Shown here one piece after another: positions 5,312 to 7,605 of a stretch of DNA of 7,605 bases; position 1 is the stretch's first letter; each line of letters starts with the position of its first letter. The stretch spans positions 1-7,605 of the forward strand of contig JALWGO010000261.1 of assembly GCA_027038805.1 (NCBI GenBank). Reading direction: 5' to 3'. The position numbers were made by a program, and so were the translations under genes. The notes under the pieces were generated by a model, which saw nothing but the letters and a program-made list of their open reading frames with translations, searched no databases and was not told the DNA's origin. The stretch is from Thermoprotei archaeon. GTDB lineage: Archaea > Thermoproteota > Thermoprotei_A > Sulfolobales > WANQ01.

Positions 5312-6631
5312 TTGACAGATTTTGAATGGTATCTAGACTTTGTTGATAAAAACTATGAGCCTAAGCCAACTGATCTAATAGTAGTATTTAGGATAACGCC
5401 AGCTAAAGGATTCAGTATAGAGGAAGCAGCTGGAAGAGTTGCATCGGAAAGTAGTGTTGGTACGTGGACTACATTATCGGTTTTACCGCCACGGATAAAG
5501 GAGTTAATGGCTAAGGCCTACTGGTTCAAGGATCTAGGCGATGGTAGCTGGCTTGTAAAGGTAGCGTACCCTGTAGACTTATTTGAAGAAGGTAATCTTC
5601 CCAATCTTGTAAGTTCTGTTTTAGGTAATATCTTCGGTATGAAGGCTATCAAGGGATTAAGGGTAGAGGATATATACTTGCCCAAAGAATATGTCCAGTA
5701 CTTTAAGGGCCCCGTAAAAGGCATACAAGGTGTACGTGAGAGCCTAAAGGTATATGATAGACCCGTTCTCGCAACAGTTCCAAAGCCTAAGGTAGGATAC
5801 GATCCAGACGAATACGCACAAGTAGCCTACGAGTTCTTATCGGGTGGAATAGACCTTGTAAAAGACGATGAAAACCTAGCTAGCCAGAAATTCTGCCGCT
5901 TCGAGAAAAGGCTAGAAAAAGTAATGAAAACTATAGATCGTGTTGAAAAAGAAACAGGTGAACGTAAGGGATGGCTAGCTAATGTTACCGCACCAGTGGA
6001 AGAGATGAAGCGGCGTATAAGACTAGTAGCAGACTATGGTAACCCGTTCATAATGGTGGACTTCGTAATAATAGGGTGGAGCGCTCTCCACGAGGTAAGA
6101 GAGCTTGCAGAAGACTATAAGCTCGCAATACACGCTCACAGAGCATTCCATGCAGCCTTTACGAGAAACCCATATCACGGTGTATCAATGTTCGTGTTAG
6201 CAAAACTAGCAAGACTCGTGGGCGTAGACCATATTCACATAGGGACTCCTGGTGTAGGAAAACTAGAAGCAAAGACAAGAGATGTAGAAAACATGGCAAA
6301 CCTACTGAGAAGCCAAGAGTACAAGCCAGCAGAAGACGACTTATTCCACCTACCACAGCCATGGTATGGTCTAAAACCAGTTTTCCCGGTAAGTAGTGGA
6401 GGCCTACACCCAGGTACATTACCAGAAGTAATCAAGCACTTGGGAGTAGACCTTGTAATCCAAGTTGGTGGAGGAGTACTCGGCCACCCAGACGGACCCT
6501 ATGCTGGCGCAAAGGCGGTAAGGCAGTCAATAGAGGCTGCACTAAAAGGAATACCTCTTGAAGAATACGCTGAACAACATAAAGAGCTTAAGAGAGCGCT
6601 AGAGAAATGGGGTGTTGTAAGACCCGCCTAG
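5312..6631 (+). CDS. rbcL: ribulose-1,5-bisphosphate carboxylase, form III large subunit
   Basis: This is an archaeal RuBisCO of 439 residues, which carboxylates ribulose-1,5-bisphosphate to two 3-phosphoglycerate. In archaea the substrate comes from AMP through AMP phosphorylase and ribose-1,5-bisphosphate isomerase, not from a Calvin cycle. The catalytic set is complete by alignment to the plant enzyme: Glu46, Thr51-Trp52 and Asn106 in the N-terminal domain; Lys158 and Lys160; the carbamylated Lys184 with Asp186 and Glu187; His276-Arg277; His309; loop-6 Lys317; Ser362-Gly-Gly; and the Gly386-388 phosphate loop. Loop 6 is one residue longer than in plants and ends Lys-Leu-Glu-Ala, not Lys-Leu-Glu-Gly. 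No small-subunit gene follows, as expected for form III. The TTG start is supported by a GGGTGA SD. It is probably a single-gene transcript, since 183 bp separate it from the next gene. A RuBisCO-like (form IV) protein is unlikely because no active-site residue is lost. Confidence 0.97.
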   Translation: MTDFEWYLDFVDKNYEPKPTDLIVVFRITPAKGFSIEEAAGRVASESSVGTWTTLSVLPPRIKELMAKAYWFKDLGDGSWLVKVAYPVDLFEEGNLPNLVSSVLGNIFGMKAIKGLRVEDIYLPKEYVQYFKGPVKGIQGVRESLKVYDRPVLATVPKPKVGYDPDEYAQVAYEFLSGGIDLVKDDENLASQKFCRFEKRLEKVMKTIDRVEKETGERKGWLANVTAPVEEMKRRIRLVADYGNPFIMVDFVIIGWSALHEVRELAEDYKLAIHAHRAFHAAFTRNPYHGVSMFVLAKLARLVGVDHIHIGTPGVGKLEAKTRDVENMANLLRSQEYKPAEDDLFHLPQPWYGLKPVFPVSSGGLHPGTLPEVIKHLGVDLVIQVGGGVLGHPDGPYAGAKAVRQSIEAALKGIPLEEYAEQHKELKRALEKWGVVRPA

Positions 6632-6645
6632 ACGATAATTTTAAT

Positions 6646-6682
6646 AAATAATGTTTTATTTAAACTAAGAATCATTCTTTTC
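6646..6682 (+). terminator. possible rbcL transcription terminator
   Basis: Shortly after the rbcL stop, AAATAA (6646-6651) and TTATTT (6656-6661) form a weak AT-only hairpin, followed by a pyrimidine-rich run CATTCTTTTCT at 6673-6683. Archaeal termination relies mainly on T-rich tracts, so the tract may matter more than the hairpin, which would not be stable at high temperature. Confidence 0.35.
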
Positions 6683-6723
6683 TAAAACACGTTCTCGTAG
6701 TCTATCCTGGATTTACCATGATG

Positions 6724-6731
6724 TTTTTAAA
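6724..6731 (+). promoter_or_regulatory. putative TATA box for the GPN GTPase gene
   Basis: TTTTTAAA is the best TATA-like match in this gap. It predicts a start near 6754 and thus a leader of about 60 bases, unusually long for this group, which would include the hairpin at 6782-6817. A weaker alternative at 6749-6756 (AATATTTA) would start near 6780 and still keep the hairpin. Confidence 0.45.
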
Positions 6732-6781
6732 CTTTTAGACTAAACTCCAATATTTACGAAGAAAGGAATAAGGTTAAAGCA

Positions 6782-6817
6782 CATCTATACAATCGTGCTC
6801 GGAGGGATGTATAGATG
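6782..6817 (+). promoter_or_regulatory. inverted repeat enclosing SD and start codon of the GPN gene
   Basis: CATCTATACA (6782-6791) and TGTATAGATG (6808-6817) are perfect 10-bp inverted copies. The 16-base loop (6792-6807) holds the SD GGAGGG (6801-6806), 8 bases before the start, and the last three bases of the right arm are the ATG start codon. In RNA this would expose the SD in the loop and pair the start codon. The same sequence could instead be a palindromic operator. No experimental support is available from sequence alone. Confidence 0.5.
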
Positions 6818-7576
6818 CCTTCAATGATAATAGTGTTAATGGGTCCAGCTGGTTCCGGTAAGACTACTCTTGCTTCAGCTCTAGGAAAGTGGATAGAAGA
6901 AAACCAGGAATATAGTGTGGGTTACGTGAACCTTGATCCAGGTGCAAGGATACTACCATATAAGCCAGACTTTGATGTCCGCGAATGGTTTACTATAGAT
7001 AAGATAATGGAGAAAGAAGGATTGGGGCCCAATGGCGCTATGATTAGGGCCTCGGAACTCCTAGCCGAGCGTAGAAGGGATTTACGTAAAATCATAAGGG
7101 GGATGAAGAAAGAAGTAGTAATCATTGATACACCGGGGCAGAGCGAGATATTTATCTTCCGTAAAGCAGGCCCCAAGATAACTGATGCCCTTAAATTCAT
7201 AGCAACAACTATAGGAGTATACCTCGTTGACCCTACTATAACTTCCCTCATAAGTGAGCTAGCAACAAGCTTGTTCATGGGCCTCATAATACAGTTAAGA
7301 CTAGACATACCCGTCGTCCCAGCAATAACAAAGGCAGACCTAGTAAGACTAGACCTAGGAGAAACCTTCTACATAGGACTCGAAAAAGTAAGAGAACTAG
7401 CAGAACAAGAACTAAAGGGAACACTACAAGAAGTCATACCGAGAATAATAGACGTAATGATAGACTATATGCCGCCAGTAAGAATAGTAGAAGTATCAGC
7501 AAAAACCGGGCAAGGACTCGAAGAACTATACCAATTAATCTACGAGACCTACTGCTCATGCGGAGACTTAACATAA
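6815..7576 (+). CDS. GPN-loop GTPase
   Basis: This is an archaeal GPN-loop GTPase of 253 residues, cytoplasmic and by family a homodimer (as in Pyrococcus PAB0955); the eukaryotic relatives Gpa/GPN1-3 help assemble and import RNA polymerase II, while the archaeal role is not settled. Motifs in order: P-loop Gly10-Pro-Ala-Gly-Ser-Gly-Lys16-Thr17; Leu40-Asp41-Pro42-Gly-Ala; the defining Gly71-Pro72-Asn73 insertion; G3 Asp105-Thr-Pro-Gly-Gln109; G4 Thr172-Lys-Ala-Asp175; and G5 Ser228-Ala-Lys230. The C-terminus ends with a Cys-Ser-Cys (247-249). ATG 6815 is chosen because GGAGGG lies 8 bases upstream; a second ATG at residue 4 lacks one at that spacing. The start codon lies in the arm of an inverted repeat. 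The last third of the gene is notably poor in T. Confidence 0.95.
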   Translation: MPSMIIVLMGPAGSGKTTLASALGKWIEENQEYSVGYVNLDPGARILPYKPDFDVREWFTIDKIMEKEGLGPNGAMIRASELLAERRRDLRKIIRGMKKEVVIIDTPGQSEIFIFRKAGPKITDALKFIATTIGVYLVDPTITSLISELATSLFMGLIIQLRLDIPVVPAITKADLVRLDLGETFYIGLEKVRELAEQELKGTLQEVIPRIIDVMIDYMPPVRIVEVSAKTGQGLEELYQLIYETYCSCGDLT

Positions 7577-7605
7577 ATACAGAGAAGGGTCGGTGGGGTA
7601 ACCGC
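7577..7605. other. right-edge stretch, nothing recognised
   Basis: These 29 bases after the GPN GTPase stop are purine-rich and contain a short CGGT/ACCG inverted pair. They are too short to assign to a gene, promoter or RNA. Confidence 0.3.

Noticed and set aside
5518..6435. Minus-strand frames inside rbcL
   Set aside because: RuBisCO coding on the plus strand is certain, and these carry no recognisable domain.
5312..6631. RuBisCO-like protein (form IV) in place of a true RuBisCO
   Set aside because: Every catalytic and carbamylation residue I could align is present, which form IV proteins lack.
6632..6814. Possible C/D box RNA or tRNA in the gap after rbcL
   Set aside because: ATGATGT at 6718-6724 resembles a C box but misses its last base, no CTGA D box follows at a suitable distance, and no tRNA cloverleaf or T-loop sequence is present.
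6922..7308. 128-residue minus-strand frame inside the GPN gene
   Set aside because: The GTPase motifs on the plus strand span it; the antisense frame has no independent support.
7577..7605. Short CGGT/ACCG inverted pair at the right edge as a terminator or RNA
   Set aside because: A 4-bp stem at the cut edge of the window is too little to support any call.
1..7605. CRISPR array, mobile element or phage island
   Set aside because: No regularly spaced direct repeats, transposase, integrase or terminal inverted repeats were seen; the genes are mainly housekeeping or metabolic.

Overview
The window looks like chromosomal DNA from a hyperthermophilic crenarchaeon, most likely of the Desulfurococcales type (inference). 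It carries an archaeal form III RuBisCO and an archaeal GPN-loop GTPase. Its promoters have TTTAAA/TTTATA-like TATA boxes, start codons are often GTG or TTG, Shine-Dalgarno (SD) sequences are GGGTGA/GGAGG-like, intergenic gaps are short, and AGA/AGG, ATA and CTA codons are frequent. I see no rRNA, tRNA, CRISPR array, insertion sequence or prophage sign.

Layout, left to right. (1) 122-541 (+): a small, charged, probably helical protein of unknown function. Its last 25 bp overlap tail-to-tail with the next gene. (2) 517-1191 (-): a protein with an N-terminal membrane segment, a long coiled coil and a C-terminal helix-turn-helix (HTH), which looks like a membrane-tethered DNA-binding protein. 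(3) 1239-1985 (-): a calcineurin-like (YfcE/MJ0936 type) metallophosphoesterase with all its metal motifs. (4) 2066-4399 (+): a large cytoplasmic (alpha/alpha)6-barrel glycoside hydrolase of GH15/GH63-like architecture, divergent from gene 3 across an 80-bp shared promoter region. (5) 4388-5182 (-): an UppP/BacA polyprenyl-diphosphatase whose stop overlaps the end of gene 4 by 12 bp. (6) 5312-6631 (+): form III RuBisCO large subunit with the full catalytic residue set, divergent from uppP across 129 bp that hold two facing TATA boxes. (7) 6815-7576 (+): a GPN-loop GTPase, whose SD and ATG lie inside a perfect 10-bp inverted repeat.

How the genes fit together: strand changes occur at almost every junction, so most genes are probably separate transcription units and not one pathway. 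RuBisCO would serve the archaeal AMP (nucleoside) pathway, feeding 3-phosphoglycerate into central carbon metabolism; its usual partners, AMP phosphorylase and ribose-1,5-bisphosphate isomerase, are not in the window. UppP would recycle the lipid carrier for protein glycosylation or surface glycans. The glycoside hydrolase probably acts on an intracellular alpha-glucan or disaccharide. The GPN GTPase belongs to a family linked in eukaryotes to RNA polymerase assembly. I see no convincing multi-gene novel system. The best leads are the membrane-anchored coiled-coil/HTH protein and the hairpin that would present the SD and hide the start codon of the GPN GTPase gene.
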